NCBI GenBank assembly: GCA_030040625.1
Contig: JASHTI010000012.1
Location: forward strand, 1-5,845
DNA length: 5,845 bases
Direction: 5' to 3'
From: Thermoplasmata archaeon
GTDB taxonomy: Archaea; Thermoplasmatota; Thermoplasmata; Lutacidiplasmatales; UBA184
The notes under the pieces are model-generated. The model had not been told where the DNA came from and made no database searches. It saw only the letters and a program-made list of their open reading frames with translations. Shown piece after piece: positions 1-5,540 of the stretch. Position 1 is the first letter of the stretch. Each line of letters begins with the position of its first letter. A program made the position numbers and the translations under genes.

Positions 1-375
1 CGCCGGCGGGCCACCGCCCCGGCGGAGCGGGGCGTCCCGGCGCCCGCGCACCAGGGTCTCGTGCGCCGACTGGGCGAGCTCGTAGGCCCGGTCGTACTGG
101 TGGCCGTCCAGGGAGCGGTTCGCCAGATCGATCAGCTGGCGTGCGTTCGTCGAGTCGCCGCCCTGCGAGTCGAGCAGGTCGGCCTCCCGACGGGCAAGGG
201 CGAGCCGGTTGTAGGCGCGGTCGGCGGTCGTCGCCGCGCCGGCACCGGTCCCCCGCAGCAGGGCGAGGCGTCGCATCCGGTAGCGCCGCAGCACGAACAT
301 CACGATGACGAGAAAGAGGACGAGCAGGACGACGCCGATGGCGAGGAGCTCGTACGGTCCGATGCTGAGCGCCAC
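1..375 (-). CDS. Single-pass membrane protein with helical cytoplasmic part, 3' end outside window
   Basis: I do not recognise a named family. Reading leftwards from a GTG at 375 there is an unbroken frame of 125 codons to the window edge, so the C-terminus is missing. Residues 9-29 form one hydrophobic membrane helix (begins ELLAIGVVLL), followed by a strongly basic stop-transfer stretch (RRYRMRRLALLR, 30-41). This suggests a short outside N-terminus and a cytoplasmic remainder. Residues 52-110 look all-helical and contain two similar segments, DRAYNRLALA and DRAYELAQSA, like degenerate helical-hairpin (TPR-like) units. The tail from about 111 is Arg/Gly/Pro rich. The GTG is the only usual start codon between the upstream in-frame TAG (412-414) and the membrane helix; the next ATG (300) would cut the helix. 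No strong Shine-Dalgarno is seen. The gene lies 94 nt after MAT, with a TATA-like box in the gap. It is real as a reading frame with a coherent protein design; its function is unknown. Confidence 0.72.
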   Translation of the reverse strand, partial: MALSIGPYELLAIGVVLLVLFLVIVMFVLRRYRMRRLALLRGTGAGAATTADRAYNRLALARREADLLDSQGGDSTNARQLIDLANRSLDGHQYDRAYELAQSAHETLVRGRRDAPLRRGGGPPA

Positions 376-427
376 GCGAAGCTCGGCCGCGACGGCGGCC
401 CCGGGCCGACGCTATGGGGGGCCGGCC

Positions 428-437
428 CTATTTAGAG
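428..437 (-). promoter_or_regulatory. TATA-like box for the left-edge membrane protein gene
   Basis: On the minus strand this reads CTCTAAATAG, a rare AT-rich island in a GC-rich gap, matching an archaeal TATA box. Archaeal transcription usually begins about 25-28 nt downstream, which would be near 405 and give a leader of about 30 nt before the GTG at 375. It suggests this gene can be transcribed separately from MAT. The assignment rests on sequence resemblance and spacing only. Confidence 0.5.
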
Positions 438-440
438 GCC

Positions 441-458
441 CCGGCGGCCGGCCGCCGG
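441..458. repeat. Perfect 18-bp GC palindrome between MAT and the next gene
   Basis: CCGGCGGCCGGCCGCCGG is identical to its reverse complement with no loop. It lies 11 nt beyond the MAT stop and just upstream of the TATA-like box at 428-437. That position suits either a dyad operator next to the TFB-recognition region or a GC hairpin at the 3' end of the MAT transcript. No T-tract follows, so it is not a convincing archaeal intrinsic terminator. A partly overlapping 10-bp palindrome (453-462) sits beside it. In such GC-rich DNA, chance is a real alternative. Confidence 0.6.
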
Positions 459-469
459 CGGAGGCGGCG

Positions 470-1666
470 CTAGAAGACCGAGATCTTGTCGGTCAGCAGG
501 CGCTTGGGGATCGAGCCGATGTCGTCGAACGCCGCCTGGGCGATCGCCTCGGCCTTCCCCTTCACCGCCGCGAGACGGACCCCCTCGGCGGGGAGGATCT
601 GGATGCTGGCGACCTGGGGCTGGTCGACCGGCTTACCGATCTGCGAGAGGATCCGGACGTGGACCTCCTTGACGTCACCGCCGGTCTCCTGGACGATCGC
701 GTTGGCGACCATGTTGCCGAGGATGTTGTAGATCTTGCCGACGTGGTTGACCGGGTTCTTGCCGGCGCTCGCCTCCAGGCTCATCGGGCGGCACGGCGTG
801 ATGAGCCCGTTCGCCCGGTTCCCCCGACCGACCGAGCCGTCGTCGCCGGCCTCCATCGAGCAGCCGGTGACCGTCAGGTAGTAGCGGCCGAGCTCCGGGT
901 CGTCGGCGGTGTTGACGTCGATGGTGACCTCCCGCCGGGTCAGCTTCGAGGCGACCTCGGCGAGCTTGTCGCGGACCTCCTCGCAGACGCTGGTGTACTC
1001 CGCCGGGTTGCGGATCTCCTTGTCGACGAGCGCGGCGGCGACGGTGAGCCCGATGCGGTCCCCCTGGCGGTAACCCATCACCTTGACGTCCTCGCCGAGG
1101 GCGGGGAGCTTCTTCTTCAGCTTGGTCGTCAGGAACCGCTCGCTCTCGAGGACGAGGCGCTCGGTCTCCGACAGCGGGGCGAACCCGACGCCGAAGGAGG
1201 TGTCGTTGGAGAGGACCTGCTTCTGGTCGAAGACGCCGCGCAGGTCGACCGAGCCCTGGCCGATGCGGCAGTCGAACTCCACCTGACGCTCGGTGTCGAC
1301 GTGCGCGCAGACCGAGCCGATGTACTTGCGGGCCGCCTCGATCGCGACGTCCCGGTACGGCAGCTTCTCGCCGTTCACCTCGGTCGTCGCCCGACCGACC
1401 AGGAGTACGTAGATCGGCTTGGTGACGCGGCCGCCGCCGAACTTCGGCTCGGAGGCGCCGCCGACGACCTGGGTCTCGTCGGTGTTGTGGTGGAGGATCT
1501 TCCCGAACTCATCGAGGTAAAGGCGGGAGAGCGCCCGGCTCACGGACTCGGAGACCCCGTCCGCGATCGAGTCGGGGTGGCCGAGGCCCTTGCGCTCGAC
1601 CAGTTCGACCTGCTGGTCCTCGATGTGGACGGTCCGGAGCGGCTCGACCTGGACGTTGCGGGGCAT
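470..1666 (-). CDS. mat: S-adenosylmethionine synthetase, archaeal type
   Basis: This cytosolic enzyme makes S-adenosylmethionine from methionine and ATP, releasing phosphate and pyrophosphate. The 398-residue protein has the usual length and sequence of the archaeal MAT family (AdoMet_Synthase), which is very divergent from bacterial MetK. Visible signatures are ERKGLGHPDSIADG (24-37), ILHHNTDETQVVGG (57-70), FGGGRVTKPIYVLL (76-89), and the long conserved block from DDGSVGRGNRANGL (275-288) through PCRPMSLEASAGKNP (291-305) to NHVGKIYN (307-314). The C-terminus DKISVF just before TAG is also typical. An in-frame GTG at 1675 would add three residues, but I prefer ATG 1666: AAGGTG lies 6 nt upstream, and homologues begin close to M-x-R-N. 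The gene is 35 nt downstream of Elp3, a SAM-using enzyme. It may be cotranscribed with Elp3 or read from a TTTAAA box at the Elp3 stop. It looks intact. Confidence 0.96.
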   Translation of the reverse strand: MPRNVQVEPLRTVHIEDQQVELVERKGLGHPDSIADGVSESVSRALSRLYLDEFGKILHHNTDETQVVGGASEPKFGGGRVTKPIYVLLVGRATTEVNGEKLPYRDVAIEAARKYIGSVCAHVDTERQVEFDCRIGQGSVDLRGVFDQKQVLSNDTSFGVGFAPLSETERLVLESERFLTTKLKKKLPALGEDVKVMGYRQGDRIGLTVAAALVDKEIRNPAEYTSVCEEVRDKLAEVASKLTRREVTIDVNTADDPELGRYYLTVTGCSMEAGDDGSVGRGNRANGLITPCRPMSLEASAGKNPVNHVGKIYNILGNMVANAIVQETGGDVKEVHVRILSQIGKPVDQPQVASIQILPAEGVRLAAVKGKAEAIAQAAFDDIGSIPKRLLTDKISVF

Positions 1667-1672
1667 GCCTGG

Positions 1673-1678
1673 CACCTT
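1673..1678 (-). promoter_or_regulatory. Ribosome binding site deciding the MAT start
   Basis: The minus strand reads AAGGTG, complementary to the anti-Shine-Dalgarno end of archaeal 16S rRNA, with 6 nt before ATG 1666. The competing GTG start (1675-1673) lies inside this element, which argues for the ATG. Confidence 0.6.
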
Positions 1679-1699
1679 CGGTCGCCCACCGGGGGGCGG

Positions 1700-1707
1700 G
1701 TTTAAAC
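1700..1707 (-). promoter_or_regulatory. Possible TATA box for MAT overlapping the Elp3 stop codon
   Basis: The 8-bp palindrome GTTTAAAC contains the Elp3 TAA stop and is one of few AT-rich spots here. Its centre is about 37 nt upstream of the MAT ATG, so a start site some 26 nt downstream would give a short leader that still includes the AAGGTG ribosome binding site. It could equally be just the last Val codon plus the stop. It is a candidate internal promoter only. Confidence 0.35.
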
Positions 1708-3267
1708 GTTGCGACCGCGCGACGCGCCGCTCGGGGGCCCCGCGACGGGGGGGCTGGACCGCAGCTCCTTGGCCATGTACGGTCCCCGGCGGACGAATCC
1801 GTGCGCGGCGTAGTAGCCGCGCGTCCCGACCGCGCTGATCACGTAGAGCCCGCCGAACCCCTCGGCGCGGGCCGCCCCCTCCGCTTCAGCGAGGAGGCGC
1901 CGGCCGAAGCCCCGATGCTGGTAGGCGTCCGGAGCGGCCGCCCGGTCCCCGATCGGAAGCTCCCGACCGACGACCTTGAGCTCCCGGACGATCGGCTCCT
2001 GCAAGCCCTCCGCCGCCCCCGAGGGGAAGCGGAGGCGAAGGTAGGCGGCGCAGCGGTCGGTCGCCCGGTGCTCGAAGGAGAGGAACCGCTCCTCGCCCGC
2101 GGAGGCCCGGTAGGCGGTCTCGAGGAGGTCGAACTCCTCCGGCGGTGGGCTCGTGCCCCGGCCGGGCTCGCGGCAGCGCAGGCACCGGCAGGAGGCCCCC
2201 AGCTCGGCCAGGCGGCGCTGGGCGAGCTGACGGAGGTTGCTCGTGCGCACCCCGGCGGCGATCAGCCGGGAGGGGATGTCCCGCTGGATGCGATGGATCC
2301 GGACCCAGGGCGGCACCCCCCGCTTGATGTCGGCGAGGAGCCGGGCGGCGGTCTCCGTGTCGTACGGCGCGTAGGCGCCCGCCTTCCACTGCTCGAAGAG
2401 CGGCGTCCCGGGCAGGACGAGCGTCGGGTAGATCTTCAGGAAATCCGGCCGGAACCGCTCGTCGGCCCAGAGCCGCTCGAAGCCGGCCCGGTCCTCCTCC
2501 GGGCCGAGACCCGGCAGCCCGAGCATCATGTGGTAGCCGACCTTGAGCCCGCGCGAGCGGGCCGCCTCGGTGGCTCGGACCGCCGCCTCCACGTCGTGCG
2601 CCCGCCCGACGGCCGCGAGCACGCGATCGTCCAGGCACTCGACCCCGACCTCGACCCGGGTCACCCCGGCGTCGAGGAGCGACGGGAGGACCCGGGCGTC
2701 GCACCAGTCCGGCCGTGTCTCGACCGTCAGCCCGACCAGCCGGTGCTCGGCCGTGGCGTTCGTCTCGGTCGCCGCCTCCAGCGTCGGCGCGGCGGCGCCG
2801 TTGAGGCCCTCGTAGATCCCCTTCAGCACGCTCGCCTGGTAGCTCCAGGGTCGGGCGGGGAACGTCCCGCCCATGACGATCACCTCGACCTTGGAGGTCG
2901 GATGGCCGATCTCCTCGAGCGCCCGGAGCCGGTGGCGAACGATCGCCTCGGCGTCGTAGTGGAACTCCGCCCCGCGGAGCGCGGACGGTTCCTGTCCCGT
3001 GTAGCTCTGGGGCGAGCGGTTCTCCACGCCCCCCGGGCAGTAGGTGCAGCGGCCGTGCGGGCAGCGCGCCGGCGCCGTCATCACCGCGACGACGGCGACG
3101 CCCGAGAGCGAGCGGGTCGGCTTGCGGGCGACCACGCCGGCGAAGCGGTCCCGTTCGGCCGGGGGGAGCGACCGCAGGAAGGCGACGTTCGATTCGGCGC
3201 CGCGGAGCGTCGAGCGGGCGAGCTTCGCCCGCTGGAGCGCCTCCGGCCCGGCTAGCGCCGGAGCCAC
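1702..3267 (-). CDS. elp3: Elp3 family radical-SAM / acetyltransferase acting on tRNA wobble uridine
   Basis: Elp3 builds the carboxymethyl-type modification at C5 of wobble uridine in tRNA, using a radical-SAM domain and acetyl-CoA. Within 521 residues, the Fe4S4 cysteines are C69, C74 and C77 in CPHGRCTYCPGG. Other Elp3 signatures are SGVAVVAVMT (55-64), QSYTGQEP (87-94), MGGTFPARPW (132-141), VGLTVETRPDWC (178-189), GYHMMLGLPG (244-253) and DFLKIYPTLVLPGTPL (275-290). The cysteine-rich SCRCLRCREPG (359-369) fits the Elp3 zinc site. The C-terminal GNAT domain spans about 395-505, with QHRGFGRRLL (450-459) for acetyl-CoA and SAVGTRGYYAAHGF (478-491). The frame stays open upstream to 3783, but that part is an out-of-frame shadow of the isomerase gene and resembles nothing in Elp3. 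I chose GTG 3267 because GGGGAG lies 8 nt upstream and total length then matches archaeal Elp3. The N-terminus before the cluster (68 residues) looks short for the family. It overlaps the isomerase gene by 16 nt. Confidence 0.94.
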   Translation of the reverse strand: MAPALAGPEALQRAKLARSTLRGAESNVAFLRSLPPAERDRFAGVVARKPTRSLSGVAVVAVMTAPARCPHGRCTYCPGGVENRSPQSYTGQEPSALRGAEFHYDAEAIVRHRLRALEEIGHPTSKVEVIVMGGTFPARPWSYQASVLKGIYEGLNGAAAPTLEAATETNATAEHRLVGLTVETRPDWCDARVLPSLLDAGVTRVEVGVECLDDRVLAAVGRAHDVEAAVRATEAARSRGLKVGYHMMLGLPGLGPEEDRAGFERLWADERFRPDFLKIYPTLVLPGTPLFEQWKAGAYAPYDTETAARLLADIKRGVPPWVRIHRIQRDIPSRLIAAGVRTSNLRQLAQRRLAELGASCRCLRCREPGRGTSPPPEEFDLLETAYRASAGEERFLSFEHRATDRCAAYLRLRFPSGAAEGLQEPIVRELKVVGRELPIGDRAAAPDAYQHRGFGRRLLAEAEGAARAEGFGGLYVISAVGTRGYYAAHGFVRRGPYMAKELRSSPPVAGPPSGASRGRNV

Positions 3268-4400
3268 GCGCGCGTCTCCCCGGTGACGACGGTCGGCGTC
3301 CGCCGCAGCTCGTCGAGGGTCCGGGAGCCGGTGAGGAACATCGCGACCTTCAGCTCGTGCACGAGGGTCGCGAGCTCGTCCCGGGTCGCCTCGAAGCTCG
3401 TCGAGGCGGCCTTGAGCACGCCCCCCGCGGTGCCGGCGGCGCTCGCGCCCAGCGCGATCGCCCGGGCGACGTCCAGTCCGCTGCGGACCCCGCCGCTCGC
3501 GATCACCGGTAGCCCGAGGGGCGCCAGCTCCGCGACCGAGACCGGCGAAGGGATCCCCCAGTCCCAGAACGTCTTGCCGACGCGGGCCTCGCGCTCGGCG
3601 CCCTGGTCGACGGCGCGGTAGTGCTCCACGGCCGCGAACGAGGTCCCCCCGGTGCCGCTGACGTCGAAGGCGCGGACCCCCCGCTCGCGGAGCTGCTCGG
3701 CGACCGGCCGGGAGATCCCGGCTCCGGTCTCCTTGACCAGCACCGGGAAGCTCCGGGCGAGCTCCGCGATGCGACCGAGGCACCCCTTCGCCCGCCGGTC
3801 CCCTTCCGGCTGCACGAGCTCCTGCAGGAAGTTGAGGTGGATCGCGAGGACGTCCGCTCCGATCAGCGCCATGGCCGCCCGCGCCTCCGTCGGCCCTACG
3901 ACCGCGTCGCCGGGCTTCTGGGGGATCAGCTGCGGGGCGCCGATGTTCGCGAACTTGAGCGGCACCGGGTGCCGCGCGACACAGGCGTAACTCTCCGGGT
4001 ACTGGCCCTTGAGGACCGCGGCACGCTCGCTGCCGACGCCCATCGCGACGCCGATCTCGGCCGCGGCCCGGGCCAGGTTCTCGTTGATCTTCGCCGCGTC
4101 CGGAAAGCCGCCGGTCATTCCGGTGATGACGATCGGTGCCTTGAGCCGGTGGCCGAGCAGCTCGGTCGACGGGTCGACCTCCTCGAAGTCGAGCTCGGGG
4201 AGGGCGCGGTGGACGAGCTGGATGTCGTTCCAGTAGCGGTAGCGTCCCTCCACGTTGCGGCCGAGGACGACCTTGACGTGCTCGGCCTTCCGGTGGCTGA
4301 GATCGAGGCCGGCGCGGTCCGACGCCCGGCTACCGGAGGCGCGCGTGGGCCCAGCTGCCGTAGACCGCCTCCCCTCGGACCGCTCTCGAGAGCGCTCCAT
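3252..4400 (-). CDS. fni: Type 2 isopentenyl-diphosphate delta-isomerase (FMN-dependent)
   Basis: This cytosolic flavoenzyme interconverts IPP and DMAPP, using reduced FMN and Mg2+. It provides the allylic primer for archaeal isoprenoid lipids. The TIM-barrel family signatures run in order: SHRKAEH (35-41), YWNDIQLVHRALPE (56-69), APIVITGMTGG (88-98), GVGSERA (121-127), HLNFLQE (188-194, probably holding the catalytic Gln193 and Mg-binding Glu194), PVLVKETGAGIS (219-230), DVSGTGGTSF (246-255), ASGGVRSGLD (301-310) and GTAGGVLK (323-330). The core starts at about residue 35 and the C-terminus is complete. ATG 4400 is the only usual start codon between an in-frame TGA (4404-4406) and the core. 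The protein therefore carries a basic, low-complexity extension of about 34 residues encoded in a 71-nt out-of-frame overlap with the IPK gene. No clear Shine-Dalgarno precedes the ATG. IPK upstream supplies its substrate. Type 2 identity is secure; only the N-terminus is uncertain. Confidence 0.95.
   Translation of the reverse strand: MERSRERSEGRRSTAAGPTRASGSRASDRAGLDLSHRKAEHVKVVLGRNVEGRYRYWNDIQLVHRALPELDFEEVDPSTELLGHRLKAPIVITGMTGGFPDAAKINENLARAAAEIGVAMGVGSERAAVLKGQYPESYACVARHPVPLKFANIGAPQLIPQKPGDAVVGPTEARAAMALIGADVLAIHLNFLQELVQPEGDRRAKGCLGRIAELARSFPVLVKETGAGISRPVAEQLRERGVRAFDVSGTGGTSFAAVEHYRAVDQGAEREARVGKTFWDWGIPSPVSVAELAPLGLPVIASGGVRSGLDVARAIALGASAAGTAGGVLKAASTSFEATRDELATLVHELKVAMFLTGSRTLDELRRTPTVVTGETRAWLRR
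3276..3281 (-). promoter_or_regulatory. Ribosome binding site deciding the Elp3 start
   Basis: The minus strand reads GGGGAG, 8 nt before GTG 3267, inside the 3' end of the isomerase gene. It supports translation of Elp3 starting at 3267 by coupling with the isomerase, and not at the far-upstream open frame ending at 3783. Confidence 0.6.
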
Positions 4401-5148
4401 CCGTCAGTCCGCTAATAAGGGCTGCGTCCGCGCCGAGCCGCGCGACCTCGAGCATCGCGGCGACCTTTGCCCGGATGCCACCGGTCACGTCGGTCGCCCC
4501 GGCGGCCGGTGCCAGTCGCGCCAGCGCGGCGTCGTCCAGCTCGGCGACGACCGACGGGCGACGGGCGCGCGCCGGCTCCAGCACGCCCGGGACGTCGGTC
4601 GCGAAGACGACCCGGGCCGGGTGGAGCGCTCGGGTCAGCTCGACCGCGGCGGTGTCGGCGCTGAGGATGGAGCTCCCCCACTCCGTGTCGGCGACGACAT
4701 CGCCGAAGGCGACGGGCGCGAAGCCCGCGGCCAGCGCCCACTCGAACGGCGCGGCGTCGAAGTGTTCAAGTCGGCCGGCCCGGTTCCGGGCCACGCCGGC
4801 GAGCGGTACCGACCATGGGGCCAGGCCGGCGGCGAGGAGGGCGCGGAGCACGAGCAGGTGGAGGCGCCGAACCTCCGCCGCCACGATCGCCGCGCCCCGG
4901 CCGCGCTCGCGGGCCGCCCGACCGCCGGTCGGCGCCCGGGCGAGGCCGAAGCGGGCCGCCCCCGGATGGCCGAACGATCCGGCGCCGTGGAGGACCACCA
5001 GTTCCGCACCCTCCGCGCCGGCGAGCTCCGAGGCGAGCCGCGCCAGGACCTTCGGCCGGGGCTTCTCGACCTCCCGCTTCCGGGTGATCAGACTCCCGCC
5101 GAGCTTGACCACGACCCGCGGCCGCGCCGCTCCCGGCCCCGCCGGCAT
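4330..5148 (-). CDS. ipk: Isopentenyl phosphate kinase
   Basis: This amino-acid-kinase-fold enzyme phosphorylates isopentenyl phosphate to IPP with ATP, a step of the modified archaeal mevalonate pathways. The 272-residue length is normal. Visible motifs are VVVKLGGSLITRK (12-24) with the phosphate-contacting Lys15, LVVLHGAGSFGHP (50-62) with the IPK-type His61 that contacts the substrate phosphate, FGDVVADTEWGSSILSADT (148-166), FATDVPGVLEP (182-192), and ATDVTGGIRAKVAAM (218-232) near the nucleotide site. The GSFGH signature separates IPK from uridylate, aspartate and glutamate 5-kinases. A proline (187) sits where the fold commonly has aspartate in T-D-V-D-G. ATG 5148 places the start 14 residues before the KLGGS lysine, as expected, and 12 nt after the membrane-protein stop. 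Its 3' end overlaps the isomerase gene by 71 nt, and the downstream isomerase uses its product. Confidence 0.94.
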   Translation of the reverse strand: MPAGPGAARPRVVVKLGGSLITRKREVEKPRPKVLARLASELAGAEGAELVVLHGAGSFGHPGAARFGLARAPTGGRAARERGRGAAIVAAEVRRLHLLVLRALLAAGLAPWSVPLAGVARNRAGRLEHFDAAPFEWALAAGFAPVAFGDVVADTEWGSSILSADTAAVELTRALHPARVVFATDVPGVLEPARARRPSVVAELDDAALARLAPAAGATDVTGGIRAKVAAMLEVARLGADAALISGLTDGALSRAVRGEAVYGSWAHARLR

Positions 5149-5160
5149 CGTCGCGGACGC

Positions 5161-5382
5161 CTACGCCCGATCCGGCCCGGTCGCGCGCGTGAACAGCAGC
5201 CAGGCCCCGAGGCCGAACGGGATCACGCCGAGGAAGTCGAGCCAGCGGAACGTGATGAGCCAGTAGATGAGGATCAGCAGGCCGCCGCCGGCGAGGACCG
5301 CGGAGCCGATGATCGTCAGCACGAGCCGGGCGCCGGCCCCGGTCGGCGCGCGGTGCGCCCCGGCGACCTCGGTCGCTCCCAT
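5161..5382 (-). CDS. Small two-helix membrane protein heading the IPK operon
   Basis: I do not recognise a family. The 73-residue product has a soluble N-terminus (1-18), a first membrane helix at about 20-43 (LVLTIIGSAVLAGGGLLILI), a short connector FRWLD, a second helix at about 50-66 (GVIPFGLGAWLLF), and a tail ending RATGPDRA. The glycine-rich helices and small size suggest an inner-membrane hairpin. The frame stays open to an ATG at 5526, but that upstream part would translate the AT-rich promoter region and is Arg/Pro/Gly filler. ATG 5382 also lies about 30 nt after a TATA-like box, fitting a leaderless or nearly leaderless mRNA. The stop is 12 nt before the IPK start, so the two are probably cotranscribed. 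A link to isoprenoid or lipid metabolism is inference from position alone. Confidence 0.68.
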   Translation of the reverse strand: MGATEVAGAHRAPTGAGARLVLTIIGSAVLAGGGLLILIYWLITFRWLDFLGVIPFGLGAWLLFTRATGPDRA

Positions 5383-5407
5383 CGGCTCGCCGAAGGCGTT
5401 CGTCCCT

Positions 5408-5415
5408 TCAAATCG
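5408..5415 (-). promoter_or_regulatory. Weak TATA-like box for the minus-strand operon
   Basis: On the minus strand this reads GATTTGAA, an AT-rich patch centred about 30 nt upstream of ATG 5382. The expected initiation site about 26 nt downstream would fall at about 5386, nearly at the start codon, a pattern common for leading genes in archaea that use leaderless mRNAs. The match to a TATA consensus is only moderate. Confidence 0.4.
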
Positions 5416-5478
5416 GTTCGGTCGTGTCGAAGGCGCGCCCGGACCGGGCCGCCGCGCGTCGAACGGCCCGCGCGCTCC

Positions 5479-5491
5479 AAAAGATAGATAT
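5479..5491 (+). promoter_or_regulatory. TATA box upstream of orc1/cdc6
   Basis: AAAAGATAGATAT is the most AT-rich run in the whole window and lies in the divergent gap. Expected initiation about 25 nt downstream is near 5510, giving about a 30-nt leader before GTG 5541. It argues against the in-frame ATG at 5490, which overlaps the box itself. It could in principle also serve the minus-strand genes, with a leader of about 80 nt. Confidence 0.6.
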
Positions 5492-5496
5492 GGCGC

Positions 5497-5512
5497 GCGC
5501 TCGTGCGAGCGC
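5497..5512. repeat. Inverted repeat near the predicted cdc6 transcription start
   Basis: GCGCTCG-TG-CGAGCGC is a perfect 7-bp inverted repeat with a 2-nt centre. It begins about 6 nt after the TATA-like run and spans to the expected initiation point near 5510. Its place suits an operator for autoregulation, but it does not resemble the known archaeal origin recognition box (TTCCAGTGGAAAC-like) and may be a chance product of GC-rich DNA. Confidence 0.45.
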
Positions 5513-5540
5513 CGCCCGAGGCCCAAGGGCAGGCGTTACG

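Noticed and set aside
61..435. Plus-strand frame of 124 codons at the left edge
   Set aside because: It is the codon-aligned antisense of the minus-strand membrane protein, which has a coherent membrane helix and helical domain.
441..470. Intrinsic terminator after MAT
   Set aside because: A GC palindrome is present, but no T-rich run follows on the minus strand, which archaeal termination needs.
305..1705. Open plus-strand frame of 466 codons
   Set aside because: It is antisense to the MAT gene, rich in Asp/Leu/Val/Arg from reversed GC-ending codons, and shows no domain; MAT is unmistakable on the other strand.
1801..3255. Open plus-strand frame of 484 codons
   Set aside because: Antisense shadow of Elp3; the composition is Arg/Pro/Gly filler without motifs.
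3268..3783. Upstream extension of the Elp3 frame to 693 residues
   Set aside because: This segment overlaps the conserved C-terminal half of the isomerase in another frame, is Arg/Gly/Pro rich and has no Elp3 resemblance. A GTG with a good ribosome binding site exists at 3267.
4255..5487. Open plus-strand frame of 410 codons
   Set aside because: Antisense to IPK, the small membrane protein and the promoter region; no recognisable protein features.
5383..5526. 48-residue upstream extension of the small membrane protein
   Set aside because: It would translate through the AT-rich promoter region and the inverted repeat, and is low complexity; ATG 5382 fits the TATA-like spacing.
5490..5540. 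ATG 5490 as the orc1/cdc6 start
   Set aside because: The ATG overlaps the TATA-like run, so transcription would begin downstream of it; the added residues are Ala/Arg filler.
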